NCBI GenBank assembly: GCA_016649585.1
Contig: JAENXH010000077.1
Location: forward strand, 1 to 6,585
Reading direction: 5' to 3'
From: Methanosarcinales archaeon
GTDB lineage: Archaea > Halobacteriota > Syntropharchaeia > Alkanophagales > Methanospirareceae
Length of the DNA stretch: 6,585 nucleotides
A program made the translations under genes and the position numbers. Under the pieces are notes generated by a model, which had not been told where the DNA came from, ran no database searches, and was given only the letters and a program-made list of their open reading frames with translations. The number at the start of each line of letters is the position of its first letter. The stretch's first letter is position 1. Positions 5,666 to 6,585 of the stretch are shown one piece after another.

Positions 5666-6559
5666 ATGAATGAAGTCTGCATCTTAATACCAACATTGAA
5701 CGAGGAAGAAACGATAGGCGAGATTATAAGAGCGTTTAAAAGTGAAGGATTTGAAAAAATCTTCGTCATTGATGGCAATAGTACGGATTCCACGCGGGAG
5801 ATAGCGAAGAGAGAAGGTGCAAGGGTGGAAGTTCAGCGAGGAAAAGGAAAGGGGGCTGCAGTTCAGCATGCTTTTGAACTCATAGAAGATGACATAATTG
5901 TGATGATTGACGGTGATGGGACGTATCTACCTTCCGAAGTGGGAAGATTACTTGACCCGATAATCAACGACGAGGCGGATCACGTTATAGGTAACAGATT
6001 CGCATACGGTGGTGCATTTTCACGACTACATAGAATTGGAAACTGGGGCGTGAACCGGCTCTTTGGCTTCGGCTATGGAGTAGGATTGAATGATATATTA
6101 TCTGGCTATCGAGCGCTTACACAAGAGGGAGTGAAAAAGATGACACTCAAAAGAGAAGGGTTTGAAGTAGAAACAGAGATGGCAATAGAGTCGGTAAAGA
6201 AGGGCATCAGGATAAGAGAAGTTCCTATAAGATATGGGGAAAGAAAAGGGGAATCAAAACTCAATTTTCTCAGGGATGGTTCAAGAATAGCCTACACGCT
6301 ATACGTGCTTGCAAGAACGCATAACCCTGTCTTCTATTTCGGTATCATCGGGGCATTATTAACGGCTGCCGGCATTATAGTAGGCATTTACGTTACGATA
6401 GAGTGGCTTAAGGGAATAACACACGTGCCCCTTACCGTGCTTACGTCGTTGCTGATTATTTCAGGCGTGCAGTTCTTTATATTTGGCTTATTTGGTGATT
6501 TGTTGGTAACGTTGCAAAAAGAGGAGATAGAAGCGTTGCGGGGTAAGGGGAAGAAGTGA
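5666..6559 (+). CDS. aglJ: AglJ-type dolichol-phosphate glycosyltransferase
   Basis: This 297-residue family 2 glycosyltransferase matches haloarchaeal AglJ closely in motif order. AglJ adds the first sugar to dolichol phosphate on the cytoplasmic face in the N-glycan pathway. Visible: VCILIPTLNEEETIGEII (4-21) and VIDGNSTDSTREIAKREGA (34-52) of the nucleotide-binding fold; GKGKGAAVQHAFE (59-71); the metal-binding DGDGTY with Asp82/Asp84; HVIGNRF (106-112); DILSGYRALT (143-152); GFEVETEMAIE (165-175); and VPIRYGERKGESKLNFLRDG. Two C-terminal membrane helices follow THNPVFYFG, at about 222-245 and 256-282, then a charged tail. Length equals the usual 300 or so. ATG 5666 gives the expected N-terminus, with a weak purine-rich GGAAGAGAG upstream. 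The stop is TGA. Downstream of aglB and on the same strand, it supports a shared pathway. The sugar added is not predictable, and a general polyprenol-phosphate mannose/glucose synthase is the main alternative. Confidence 0.88.
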   Translation: MNEVCILIPTLNEEETIGEIIRAFKSEGFEKIFVIDGNSTDSTREIAKREGARVEVQRGKGKGAAVQHAFELIEDDIIVMIDGDGTYLPSEVGRLLDPIINDEADHVIGNRFAYGGAFSRLHRIGNWGVNRLFGFGYGVGLNDILSGYRALTQEGVKKMTLKREGFEVETEMAIESVKKGIRIREVPIRYGERKGESKLNFLRDGSRIAYTLYVLARTHNPVFYFGIIGALLTAAGIIVGIYVTIEWLKGITHVPLTVLTSLLIISGVQFFIFGLFGDLLVTLQKEEIEALRGKGKK

Positions 6560-6585
6560 TTTTTGCTTGCTTTAGAACCTTTTTT
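6560..6585 (+). terminator. T-rich stretch, possible aglJ terminator
   Basis: Immediately after the aglJ TGA the plus strand has two T-runs (TTTTT, then TTTTTT at the window edge) with little stem potential. Archaeal RNA polymerase often stops at such U-tracts. The window ends within it, so the call is tentative. Confidence 0.35.

Overview
The window looks archaeal, from a euryarchaeote of the broad Methanosarcinia/ANME/Archaeoglobi type. The evidence is an AglB-type oligosaccharyltransferase with archaeal motifs (TIAE, WWDYG), an AglJ-type dolichol-phosphate glycosyltransferase, and TATA boxes placed for archaeal promoters. The exact lineage cannot be fixed from this sequence, although the AglB sequence style recalls Methanosarcinales/ANME relatives. 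There is no rRNA, tRNA, CRISPR array or transposase.

Layout: (1) 38-371, minus strand, a tiny overlapping gene pair that looks like a type II toxin-antitoxin module with an abnormally short RelE/ParE-like toxin. (2) 442-1317, minus strand, a two-domain nucleotide-sugar dehydrogenase of the UDP-glucose/GDP-mannose dehydrogenase family that lacks the usual C-terminal UDP-binding domain. (3) 1318-1560, a divergent intergenic region with a TATA box for each flanking gene, an 18-bp perfect palindrome, and a repeat of its half-site beside the aglB TATA box. (4) 1573-5448, plus strand, an archaeal oligosaccharyltransferase (AglB/STT3) reading frame interrupted by one in-frame TAG at 3667-3669. (5) 5449-5665, a purine-rich spacer. 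(6) 5666-6559, plus strand, aglJ.

Functionally this is a protein N-glycosylation locus. The dehydrogenase would supply an oxidised (uronic acid-type) nucleotide sugar. AglJ would put the first sugar on dolichol phosphate. AglB would transfer the finished glycan to Asn-X-Ser/Thr sequons on the outer face of the membrane.

The main anomaly is the TAG inside aglB. Homology-like sequence continues in the same frame on both sides, with no frameshift and no loss of conserved residues. The stop sits where the family typically has Gln in a Q-N-R-F-A-Y-Y motif, two codons before the Arg likely to contact the lipid pyrophosphate. Either UAG is read as an amino acid here (pyrrolysine is the obvious archaeal candidate) or this is a very recent CAG-to-TAG nonsense change or sequencing error. 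A second oddity of the same gene is a C2H2-like zinc-finger sequence inserted in a cytoplasmic loop.
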